Source: Desulfofundulus luciae
GTDB lineage: Bacteria; Bacillota; Desulfotomaculia; Desulfotomaculales; Desulfovirgulaceae
Assembly: GCF_030813795.1 (NCBI RefSeq)
Contig: NZ_JAUSUX010000026.1
Coordinates: 1-37,116, forward strand
Direction: 5' to 3'
Length of the DNA: 37,116 bases
The first letter of the stretch is position 1, and each line of letters begins with the position of its first letter. A program made the position numbers and the translations under genes. Below are positions 1-7,542 of the stretch, piece by piece. The notes beneath the pieces are model-generated. The model was given only the letters and a program-made list of their open reading frames with translations, was not told the DNA's origin and did not search any database.

Positions 1-75
1 TTCCTGCAAGGTTCAGGCCGCTTCCGCACCTCTTAAAGGCGCTTCCGCCATACCTTCCCCTTTCCTTCTTCCTCC

Positions 76-201
76 CTGTTTAGTTTTCAAGGACCGACAC
101 TTTTGTATTTTACTCGCCCATCCGACCTCTGTCAACACTTTTTTGTGCCGGCAGGCAAGGCTGTTAAAAATATGTTAACATTCCCATTGTGACTTCGTCA
201 A
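76..201 (-). promoter_or_regulatory. Probable rRNA operon leader with tandem promoters
   Basis: On the minus strand there is a TTGACA (130-135), 17 bases, then TAAAAT (107-112). This is followed at 76-91 by CTTGAAAACTAAACAG, which closely resembles the conserved stretch before 16S rRNA in Bacillus-type rrn leaders. A second TTGACG sits at 196-201 with a poor -10 (TTAACA, 173-178). The layout of stacked strong promoters without a coding region fits an rRNA operon running left out of the window. The 16S gene itself is not visible, so this is inference. A purine-rich tract and a small GGCGGAAGCGCC hairpin fill positions 1-75. Confidence 0.55.
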
Positions 202-333
202 GGGGGTTTTCCCCTTAATGTACTTTATTGACGCCATTTTAATGGCGACATCCTCTAATGTAGCATAACGCATGACACAGATCAACCTGTAATTTCTGGT
301 ACCGATTGTATCGCACCCGGGACGGCGTTTAAC

Positions 334-363
334 AATATAGTACGGCGAGTGTAATGGCGTCAA
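334..363 (-). promoter_or_regulatory. Upstream promoter of the putative rRNA leader
   Basis: TTGACG (358-363), 18 bases, then TATATT (334-339) on the minus strand, directed to the left edge. It lies just downstream of the yunB stop, so it would start a separate transcript. It is best read as the distal member of the tandem promoter set at 76-201. No convincing gene lies between 1 and 404: a 73-codon open frame at 175-396 on the same strand matches no family I know and overlaps these promoters. Confidence 0.4.
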
Positions 364-404
364 TAATTTTTTCTCCGCGAAAAAAATTTTATACACATTA
401 TTCT

Positions 405-1085
405 TTAAGGATTGTTACCTGGATTAATGCTCTGCCCGCTTAAAAGGCCCCCCGGAATGTTAACAAAGGTACCCGGTACCTGGCCCACAATAATGCTTTC
501 CACCAGGGGCACGCGGGTGGCCAACTGCGCGGTGGCACTGCGGGGAGGGACTACAATGCGCACTTCAGCATTAAAGTCCAAATATATGCGGTGCCGCGTC
601 TGGTTGATACCGGCCTGTTCAAAACGGTCGTCCACCCTCACCCGCACACTGCCCACCGGTACGATGCCCACCGGAATGCGGGGGCCATAGCCGGCCAGCA
701 ACTGGGTGCCGGTAATTTGACCCAGGGGAATACGCAGTGATTCCCGTGACAACTGCTGCAGGGCAGATTGAACCATTAAAGTAACGTCTGCGGCAAACTG
801 GTTAATTTTTAAGGTGTTGGCCTGCATCAATACTATATGCCCCTGGTTATCTTTGTGCACCTGAACGAAGTCCTGGTATTGCAGGTTGCTGTCGAAAACC
901 TTCCGCTGCACCGCCCCGTTAATGGCCTCGGTGGCCATCTGGATGGCCCGGGTCTCGGCTATTTTAAAGATGGTGGGCTGCAGGATCCGGTCAACCCACA
1001 GGAACATGCCCAGGAGCAGGAAAAAAAACATGGTCCAGGCAACAAAGGCCCGGTAATTCCTGCGCCTTCTAAACAAACGGGTCAC
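405..1085 (-). CDS. yunB: Sporulation protein YunB
   Basis: The 226-residue product matches the YunB family, which in Bacillus is made in the mother cell under sigma-E and is needed for full spore formation; its biochemical role is unknown. A basic N-terminus (RLFRRRRNYR) is followed by one membrane segment at about residues 14-32, so most of the protein faces outward as a signal-anchored domain. Family-like stretches include the region around residues 120-160 (IPLGQITGTQLLAGYGPRIP) and a conserved C-terminal half. The start is GTG with AAGGA about five bases upstream. The nearest promoter-like element is CATATAATG (1178-1186), whose CATATAAT core could be a sigma-E -10; the -35 is not clear. 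It follows tyrS in the same direction but is separated by a terminator. Confidence 0.85.
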   Translation of the reverse strand: MTRLFRRRRNYRAFVAWTMFFFLLLGMFLWVDRILQPTIFKIAETRAIQMATEAINGAVQRKVFDSNLQYQDFVQVHKDNQGHIVLMQANTLKINQFAADVTLMVQSALQQLSRESLRIPLGQITGTQLLAGYGPRIPVGIVPVGSVRVRVDDRFEQAGINQTRHRIYLDFNAEVRIVVPPRSATAQLATRVPLVESIIVGQVPGTFVNIPGGLLSGQSINPGNNP

Positions 1086-1177
1086 CTCTTTCCTTTTTAG
1101 AGGCTCCGGTTTTTATTTCCGGTGGGAAGCATTTTGTTCCTTTTATGGAGTAAATCTTGCCATGATTGTTCTTGAAA

Positions 1178-1186
1178 CATTATATG
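1178..1186 (-). promoter_or_regulatory. Possible sigma-E-like -10 element for yunB
   Basis: CATATAATG on the minus strand, 92 bases before the yunB start and downstream of the tyrS terminator. The -10 resembles both the sigma-A TATAAT and sigma-E CATA-type boxes. The upstream -35 (TTATCT region) fits neither well. Assignment to sigma-E rests mainly on how yunB is controlled in Bacillus. Confidence 0.3.
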
Positions 1187-1242
1187 TAACCCGGTCTGGA
1201 CAGATAAGCTGTACTGAAGCGTCATGGGTATCTACTTTATAG

Positions 1243-1270
1243 AAAAAAAAAGAGCCGGCCCAAAGCCGGC
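1243..1270 (-). terminator. Rho-independent terminator after tyrS
   Basis: Read on the minus strand: GCCGGC, a four-base loop and GGCCGGC, then a run of T (the A run at 1243-1250 on the plus strand). It lies about 20 bases past the tyrS stop. Confidence 0.9.
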
Positions 1271-1289
1271 AACGCATACTAGTCTTTTT

Positions 1290-2516
1290 TTAGGAGCGGC
1301 AGACCAATCTTAAAAATTTCCGCTTCCCGGCCCGGATGATCATGCCGTCCGCCGGGACCAGTTTCAAGTTGGGGTCTTCGACTTTTTCCCCGTTGATCTT
1401 GACTCCTCCCTGCTGGATTAACCGCCTGCCCTCGCTGGTACTGGACACCATGCCGGCCTGCTGGAGTAACCTGGGCAGCCAGATGCCGCCGTCTTCCAGC
1501 ATGCCCGGCGAGACATGAAATTCAGGCACTTCATCGGGCAGATCGTGCTGCTGGAAAACGCGCTTGAATTCTTCCTCGGCCTTTAGCGCCGCCTCTTTCC
1601 CGTGATAAAAAGTTACTATCTCCCGGGCCAGTCGCATTTTGACATCCCGGGGATGCAGGCTGCCATCGACCAGTCCGGCGGCAATGCTGCGAACCTCTTC
1701 CAGGGGTACAGAGGTAACCAGTTCAAAGTAACGTACCATAAGCTCATCGGGCAGGGACATGGTTTTCCCGTACATTTCCCGGGGCGGCTCATCGATGCCA
1801 ATGTAGTTCCCCAGGCTTTTGCTCATCTTCTGCACGCCGTCCAGACCTTCCAGAATGGGCATCATGATGGCTACCTGGGGCTCCTGACCGTATTCCCTTT
1901 GCAGCGTCCTGCCCATGAGCAGGTTAAACTTCTGGTCTGTTCCCCCCAGCTCGATATCCGCTTCCAGGGCTACCGAATCATAACCCTGCATGAGGGGGTA
2001 GAAAAACTCGTGAATGCTGATGGGCAGGCCTTCCCGGAAGCGGCGGGCAAAATCTTCCCGCTCCAGCATGCGGGCGACAGTATACTTTGCCGCCAGTTCG
2101 ATAACCTGGGCAAAAGTAAGGGGTGCCAGCCACTGGCTGTTGAAAACCAATTTGGTTCGCTCTGGATCTAAAATCTTGAAAATTTGTCTTTCATAGGTGC
2201 GGGCATTGGCCAGCACCTCTTCTTCGCTGAGCTGTTTGCGGGTTTCGGTTTTCCCCGTGGGATCGCCGATGCGGGCGGTATAATCCCCCAGAATAATAAT
2301 CGTTTCGTGGCCCAGTTCCTGGAACTGCCGCATTTTTTGAAGAACCACGGTATGGCCAAGATGAATATCGGGAGCCGTGGGATCCAGGCCCAGCTTCACC
2401 CGCAATGGGCGGCCCGTGGAGAGGGACCGCTTGAGCTTCTGCACCAGTTCCTCTTCGGAAATGATCTCTGCGGCACCCCGCTTGATGATCTCCAGTTGTT
2501 TATCTATGCCGAGCAT
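1290..2516 (-). CDS. tyrS: Tyrosine--tRNA ligase
   Basis: Class I tyrosyl-tRNA synthetase of 408 residues, which charges tRNA-Tyr with tyrosine. The HIGH motif is HLGH at residues 52-55 and the KMSKS loop is intact at 230-234, so this is the TyrS branch with KMSKS rather than the KFGKT seen in E. coli TyrS. The tyrosine pocket region [18 protein letters not shown] is present at about 178-195. The C-terminal S4-like RNA-binding domain covers about 341-400 ([14 protein letters not shown]). The ATG start has AGGAG seven bases upstream. A promoter with a short leader of about 35 bases lies just upstream, leaving no room for a T-box, unlike thrS and pheS in this window. Confidence 0.97.
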   Translation of the reverse strand: MLGIDKQLEIIKRGAAEIISEEELVQKLKRSLSTGRPLRVKLGLDPTAPDIHLGHTVVLQKMRQFQELGHETIIILGDYTARIGDPTGKTETRKQLSEEEVLANARTYERQIFKILDPERTKLVFNSQWLAPLTFAQVIELAAKYTVARMLEREDFARRFREGLPISIHEFFYPLMQGYDSVALEADIELGGTDQKFNLLMGRTLQREYGQEPQVAIMMPILEGLDGVQKMSKSLGNYIGIDEPPREMYGKTMSLPDELMVRYFELVTSVPLEEVRSIAAGLVDGSLHPRDVKMRLAREIVTFYHGKEAALKAEEEFKRVFQQHDLPDEVPEFHVSPGMLEDGGIWLPRLLQQAGMVSSTSEGRRLIQQGGVKINGEKVEDPNLKLVPADGMIIRAGKRKFLRLVCRS

Positions 2517-2553
2517 TTTTCTTCTCCTTTCGCCTGCCTTTCCAGGTCACTAC

Positions 2554-2583
2554 ATTATATCAAAACGCAGAGCTACCTGACAA
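2554..2583 (-). promoter_or_regulatory. Sigma-A promoter of tyrS
   Basis: TTGTCA (2578-2583), 18 bases, TATAAT (2554-2559) on the minus strand. It stands back to back with the promoter of the PBP gene on the other strand. Confidence 0.75.
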
Positions 2584-2610
2584 GGCAGTCTCCTGGCGGG
2601 GGATGGGGGA

Positions 2611-2638
2611 TTAAACTTTATGCCAGTTATGTTATAAT
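2611..2638 (+). promoter_or_regulatory. Probable promoter of the penicillin-binding protein gene
   Basis: A good -10 TATAAT (2633-2638) with a weak -35 candidate TTAAAC (2611-2616) and a 16-base spacer, 33 bases before the TTG start of the PBP gene. Confidence 0.55.
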
Positions 2639-2670
2639 GCTGGTATGAAAGTCAGTAGGAGGCAAGAACA

Positions 2671-5061
2671 TTGGCCAGAAAAAAGAAAAGAAGGTTGAAT
2701 GTCTTTCGCCTGTTCATTTCTTTATTCCTGTTGCTCATGATTGCCAGCGGCGGGGCGGCGCTTGGGCTGATTGCCGTTAGCATCAGGGACCTGCCCGCCT
2801 GGAGTGAAGAAAAATTGCTCTCCAGTGCATCCACTTCCCTTTATGATCAAAATAATGAGCTGATCACCAGGGTAGGCGAGGAAAACCGCGTACCGGTAGA
2901 CCTTAAGGACATACCCAAACATGTCCAGGAGGCCTTCCTGGCCATTGAGGACGTGCGCTTTTACCAGCATCATGGCGTGGACCTGCGGGGGATCGCGCGG
3001 GCGGCCTGGACGGATATTACCGGCGGCCGCATCCAGGAAGGCGGTAGCACCATTACCCAGCAACTGGTCAAGCTGTCTTTCTTGAGCCACGAACGGACTT
3101 TTAAAAGAAAGATTCAGCAGGTTATCCTGGCCGTCATGGTGGAAAGGCGCTACACCAAAGACGAAATCCTGGAGATGTACTTAAACAAGGTGTATTTTGG
3201 CGAGGGAGCCTATGGCATTCAGTCTGCCGCCGAGACATACTTCAATAAACCGGCCAGGGAGCTTACCTTATCAGAGGGCGCTCTTTTAGCGGGTTTGGTC
3301 CAGGCACCCAGCGCCTACAGCCCTTTCCGCAACCCCGAAGGGGCCATCAGGCGGCGCAACCTGGTTCTGGACAACATGGCCCGCTACGGGTTTATTACTG
3401 CCGAAGAGGCGGCCCAGGCCAGGGCCATTCAACTGGATGATATGCTCAAGCCGGGAAAAGGGCAGCAGTACCCCTATCCCTATTTTGTGGACTATGTAAC
3501 GGAACAACTGGTGAATAAATATGGGACAGAACAGGTTTTTAAGGGAGGCCTGCGGGTATACACCACACTGGACCCGGTAATACAAGAGGCTGCGGAGAAG
3601 GCCATGTCCGACCCACGGAATTTTCCGGCCTCGGTACGGGATAACCAGGGTATTCTTCAACCCGAAGGGGCTGTAGTGGTACTCGATCCCCATACGGGGT
3701 ACATAAAAGCCATTGTAGGCGGCCGGGAGCACACCCACCGGCTGCAATGGAACCGGGCAACCATGGCCCCGGGGAGGCAACCAGGCTCCACTTTCAAACC
3801 AATCATTGCCTATGGCCCGGCTATTGAATACAAGGGGATGGCCCCAGCCTCGGTAATTGACGACATCCCGGTAAAATACGGCAACTATACCCCCCGGAAT
3901 TACGACGGGCGTTACCGGGGCCTGGTTACCATGCGCACCGCTATAGCCAAGTCCATTAATGTGGTGGCCGTCAGGGTGCTCATGGAACACGTGGGAATTG
4001 CCAATGCCCTTAAGTTTGCCCGGGGGCTGGGCATCAACCTCAACCCCAACACCCACGGCCCCAGCATGGCCCTGGGAGGCCTGCACGAGGGCGTCACCCC
4101 TTTGCAGATGGCCGCCGCTTACGGTGCTTTTGCCAACCAGGGCATATACTTGGAGCCCACGGCCATCACCCGGGTGGAAGATGCCAGCGGCCACGTTATT
4201 TATGAATACCAACCAAAACCTGTCCAGGCTATGAAGGCAACCACCGCATACCTTATTACAGACATGCTCAAAACCGTTATAGAAAGCGGCACCGGCACTA
4301 ACGCCAGAATAGGTCGTCCTGCGGCGGGCAAAACGGGCACCTCGGACCAGGGTAAGGATCTGTGGTTTGCCGGATACACCCCGGAGCTGGTAGGGGTGGT
4401 GTGGATCGGCTACGACAAGCCCAGGGCCATGCCCCACGAATTCGGCGGGCGCTACCCGGCCCTTATCTGGCGTCAAATCATGACCCAGGCTCTTAAAAAC
4501 ACACCGGTACGGGACTTCCCCAGGCCCGGGGGGATCGTCAGCGCCACGGTGGACAGCAAATCGGGGCTGCTGCCGGGTCCCAATACGCCTCCTTCCGACC
4601 TGGTTTCCGATCTTTTTGCCCAGGGAGCCGTACCCACCCGGGTTGATGATACCCATGTGCTGGTAGAAGTATGTGCCACTACCGGTCAGCTCCCCAACCA
4701 GTATTGTCCGGACCGGATCACTAAAGTGATGATCAAACTGCCCTATAACGTACCCAGCTTTGTCGAGGACTATGCCCAGCGGGTACCCACGACGGTCTGC
4801 ACGTTACACACAGCCGAAGAGCCGGCACCACCTCCGGAGAGCCCGGGTCAACCAGACCAGCCGGGCCAGCCCGGACAACCCGGGGAGGTAATTCCGGCTC
4901 CGCCCGGCCAGCCCAATCCGCCGGGCCAGTCCGACACGGGGCTAAACCAGCTTCCGGAACCACAGGGACAAAGGAGAAACGGCCAGGGACCGATAAGGGT
5001 GCTGCGGGAAGAAATTAACCCCGGCCTGGATTGGTTCCGCAATAAAAAGTGGGCCGAATAA
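2671..5061 (+). CDS. Class A penicillin-binding protein (transglycosylase/transpeptidase)
   Basis: Bifunctional peptidoglycan synthase of 796 residues in the PBP1A/PonA-PbpF family. A basic N-terminus and membrane anchor (about residues 10-35) tether it outside the membrane. The GT51 glycosyltransferase domain follows, with catalytic Glu93 in AIEDVRFY, the STITQQ motif at 126-131 and the KDEILEMYLN segment. The transpeptidase domain has the active-site serine in GSTFK (S373, K376), SIN at 428-430 and KTG at 554-556, all intact. The C-terminus (about 715-770) is a low-complexity Pro/Gly/Gln linker (repeats of PGQPGQ), probably extracellular. The start is TTG, set by AGGAGG eight bases upstream. 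This is the only gene of the window on the plus strand, between tyrS (divergent) and mutS2 (convergent). Confidence 0.95.
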   Translation: MARKKKRRLNVFRLFISLFLLLMIASGGAALGLIAVSIRDLPAWSEEKLLSSASTSLYDQNNELITRVGEENRVPVDLKDIPKHVQEAFLAIEDVRFYQHHGVDLRGIARAAWTDITGGRIQEGGSTITQQLVKLSFLSHERTFKRKIQQVILAVMVERRYTKDEILEMYLNKVYFGEGAYGIQSAAETYFNKPARELTLSEGALLAGLVQAPSAYSPFRNPEGAIRRRNLVLDNMARYGFITAEEAAQARAIQLDDMLKPGKGQQYPYPYFVDYVTEQLVNKYGTEQVFKGGLRVYTTLDPVIQEAAEKAMSDPRNFPASVRDNQGILQPEGAVVVLDPHTGYIKAIVGGREHTHRLQWNRATMAPGRQPGSTFKPIIAYGPAIEYKGMAPASVIDDIPVKYGNYTPRNYDGRYRGLVTMRTAIAKSINVVAVRVLMEHVGIANALKFARGLGINLNPNTHGPSMALGGLHEGVTPLQMAAAYGAFANQGIYLEPTAITRVEDASGHVIYEYQPKPVQAMKATTAYLITDMLKTVIESGTGTNARIGRPAAGKTGTSDQGKDLWFAGYTPELVGVVWIGYDKPRAMPHEFGGRYPALIWRQIMTQALKNTPVRDFPRPGGIVSATVDSKSGLLPGPNTPPSDLVSDLFAQGAVPTRVDDTHVLVEVCATTGQLPNQYCPDRITKVMIKLPYNVPSFVEDYAQRVPTTVCTLHTAEEPAPPPESPGQPDQPGQPGQPGEVIPAPPGQPNPPGQSDTGLNQLPEPQGQRRNGQGPIRVLREEINPGLDWFRNKKWAE

Positions 5062-5070
5062 GAGAACAAA

Positions 5071-5111
5071 AAGTCAAGGGGCCGTTGCTGCCGGATAGCA
5101 GCCGGCCCCTT
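5071..5111. terminator. Convergent terminator between PBP gene and mutS2
   Basis: An inverted repeat, AAGGGGCCG against CGGCCCCTT with inner GCTG/CAGC pairs (5076-5111), lies between the two converging stops (5061 and 5120). On the minus strand it is followed by TTGACTTTTTG, making a fair terminator for mutS2. On the plus strand the tail is poorer (ACCCTTT). Confidence 0.7.
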
Positions 5112-5119
5112 ACCCTTTA

Positions 5120-7477
5120 TCAAACCAGCTCCACAACGGTAACCCCCGTACCCCCTTCACCATGCTCGCCCAACCGGAAGGATTTTACGCGCCGGTCCGT
5201 TTTCAACTGCTGCTGGATGGCCGCCCGCAGGGCTCCGGTACCTTTGCCGTGAACCAGGTAGACCCGGGATAACCCGGCTAAAGTGGCATCGTCCAGGTAC
5301 TTCTCCACCTCCTGCAGGGCTTCTTCTGCCCGCAGGCCCCGCAGGTCGAGCCTGGTGGAAATGGAGCGGGTTTTATCCTGTACCAGTGAAGCCACCCGCA
5401 CCTCCCCCCGGGAAGTCTCATCTTCTGCTGGCAAGCGCAGTTCCGCAAGGGGTACATTGATTTTGATCATACCTACCTGTACCTGTACTTCCCCTGCCTC
5501 CGGCAGGGCCACCACAGTACCCCGCTGGTTAAACCGGGGCAAAAAGACTGTTTGACCTACGCTCACCGATTCGGGAATCACACCCGGGTCCGGTCTAGAA
5601 ACTGTAGTCCGGGGTTGTAGGCGCTCCTGCATTCCCGCCAGCTTCTCCCTGGCCTCCCTGATGGCCTCCTCCCGTACCCTGGCCGCTTCATCGGCCAGCC
5701 GCGCTCGCAGTTCCTTTATGGCCTCTTCCGACTCCTGCCTGGCCCGTTTAACGAGCTGCCGGGCCTCTTCCCGGGCCCGGGACAGAATGCTTTCCCGCCG
5801 CGCAGCCAGCTCATCCCTTAAGGCCCGGTACCGTTCTTTCAATTCTTCAGCCTCCTGCCGCATGTGCCGGGCCTCCTCCAGCTCCCGTTCCGCCTGCTGG
5901 CGGGCCCGTTCCAGCTGTTGCATGAGGTCGGCCACCTGTACTTGTTCTGCGGTCATGAAGCTCCTGGCCCGCTCCACCAGGTCCGGGGCCAGACCCAGCC
6001 TGAGAGCTATCTCAAAGGCATTGCTCGAACCGGGCTTGCCAATCAACAGCCGGTAGGTGGGCTTCAAAGTGACGGCATCAAATTCCACACTGGCATTTTC
6101 CACCCGTTCCCGGGCACAGGCAAAGTTCTTTAATTCGCTGTAATGGGTGGTGGCCACGGTTTTGGCGCCCGTTTCGTGCAGCCTTTCCAGGATGGCCTGG
6201 GCCAGGGCCGCTCCTTCGACCGGATCGGTACCGGCGCCCAGTTCATCCAGGAGAACCAGGCTGCCCTGGCCGGCCTGGTTTAAAATTTGTACAATGTTGG
6301 TGAGATGAGAAGAAAAGGTGCTCAGCGATTGTTCAATGCTCTGTTCGTCCCCGATGTCCGCAAAGACTTCATCAAAAATGCCCAATTCACTACCCTCGCC
6401 GGCGGGGATGTGCAAGCCCGACTGGGCCATCAGGGCAAGCAGGCCAACCGTTTTTAAAGTCACGGTCTTTCCACCGGTGTTGGGGCCGGTGATAACCAGG
6501 GTATCAAACTGGTAACCCAAATGAATGGATATGGGAACCACGTTGCCGGAGAGCAACGGGTGCCGGGCCTGCCTTAAATTTAGCCTGGGCGCCGGGAGCA
6601 ACCGGGGCCCTACAGCATCCAGATGCTCGCTGTAACGGGCCCGGGCCATGATAAAGTCCATCTGACCCAGGGCCTCCAGGGACAGGGCCAGCTCCTCACC
6701 CCTTGCCGCCACGGCGCCGGAAAGCTCGCCTAAAATCCTGGCGATTTCCTGTTTTTCCGCCACCTGCAGGCGGCGCACCTCATTGTTGCTTTCCACCACG
6801 GCCATGGGCTCGATGAAAAGGGTGGCGCCGCTGGCCGACTGGTCGTGGACTATTCCCGGCACCTGGGCCCGGTATTCCTGCTTCACGGGCACCACATAGC
6901 GCCCTTCCCGGATGGTGACTATCGGATCCTGCAGGTACTTCTGGTAGGCAGGGGAACGGACGATATTTTCCAGTTGCTCCTTCACCTGTTGCTGGGCGCG
7001 CTGGAGCCGGCGCCGGATGGTGGACAGGGTCGCGGAGGCATCGTCAGCGATCTCACCTCCGGGCAAAATGGCCCTGCCGATTTTCTTCTCCAATTCGCTG
7101 AAATTACCTATATTAAGGGCAATCTCTTCCAGAAGGGGGTAGCGCCCCGGGCGATCGGCAAAAAACCTCCTGATTCTCCGGCAGGCCCCCAGGGTCTGGC
7201 CTATTTCAAAGAGCTCCTGTGGTTCCAGCACGGCACCCCGGACGACCCTCTGGAGGTACTGGCGAATATCATGCCACCCTCCCAGCTCGGTGCCGGGCTC
7301 CAGGCGCAGGAGTTCCCTGGCCTGGGTGGTTTGGGCCAGCATGGTATGAATGGCCTGCCTGTCCGTTACCGGGCGCAAGGAGAAGACCCGTTCCCGGCCC
7401 AGGGGAGAAATGGTGTACCGGGCCAGGTGTTCCAGCACTTTGTCGTATTCCAGTCGTTTTAGTGTACGCTCATCCAT
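5120..7477 (-). CDS. mutS2: Endonuclease MutS2
   Basis: MutS2 family protein of 785 residues, acting on recombination intermediates and, in some Firmicutes, on collided ribosomes; it does not take part in mismatch repair proper. The N-terminal MutS lever/clamp region is followed by the ATPase, with Walker A GPNTGGKT at 331-338 and Walker B LLDELGAGTD around 409-418. A charged coiled coil (about 510-650, rich in E, R, A) leads to a linker and the C-terminal Smr nuclease domain (about 708-785) with LDLRG and HGKGTG. I chose the ATG at 7477 (MDERTLKRLEYDKV) because it has AGGGG upstream and matches the usual family N-terminus. An upstream ATG at 7546 overlaps the preceding stop by four bases and would add 23 atypical residues. 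It is the last gene of a nif3-like / U32 / mutS2 unit. Confidence 0.95.
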   Translation of the reverse strand: MDERTLKRLEYDKVLEHLARYTISPLGRERVFSLRPVTDRQAIHTMLAQTTQARELLRLEPGTELGGWHDIRQYLQRVVRGAVLEPQELFEIGQTLGACRRIRRFFADRPGRYPLLEEIALNIGNFSELEKKIGRAILPGGEIADDASATLSTIRRRLQRAQQQVKEQLENIVRSPAYQKYLQDPIVTIREGRYVVPVKQEYRAQVPGIVHDQSASGATLFIEPMAVVESNNEVRRLQVAEKQEIARILGELSGAVAARGEELALSLEALGQMDFIMARARYSEHLDAVGPRLLPAPRLNLRQARHPLLSGNVVPISIHLGYQFDTLVITGPNTGGKTVTLKTVGLLALMAQSGLHIPAGEGSELGIFDEVFADIGDEQSIEQSLSTFSSHLTNIVQILNQAGQGSLVLLDELGAGTDPVEGAALAQAILERLHETGAKTVATTHYSELKNFACARERVENASVEFDAVTLKPTYRLLIGKPGSSNAFEIALRLGLAPDLVERARSFMTAEQVQVADLMQQLERARQQAERELEEARHMRQEAEELKERYRALRDELAARRESILSRAREEARQLVKRARQESEEAIKELRARLADEAARVREEAIREAREKLAGMQERLQPRTTVSRPDPGVIPESVSVGQTVFLPRFNQRGTVVALPEAGEVQVQVGMIKINVPLAELRLPAEDETSRGEVRVASLVQDKTRSISTRLDLRGLRAEEALQEVEKYLDDATLAGLSRVYLVHGKGTGALRAAIQQQLKTDRRVKSFRLGEHGEGGTGVTVVELV

Positions 7478-7542
7478 AGTTGATCCCCTATTATCATAGC
7501 ACTTCCGCCAGTTAGTTGCACCCGGAAAATTAAAGGGGTGGT

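Noticed and set aside
175-396. 73-codon minus-strand frame left of yunB
   Set aside because: It overlaps the tandem promoters, has no clear ribosome binding site and no similarity that I can recognise.
3286-4656. 456-codon minus-strand frame opposite the PBP gene
   Set aside because: It lies fully antisense to a gene with intact catalytic motifs, has no family-like sequence and is typical of high-GC antisense frames.
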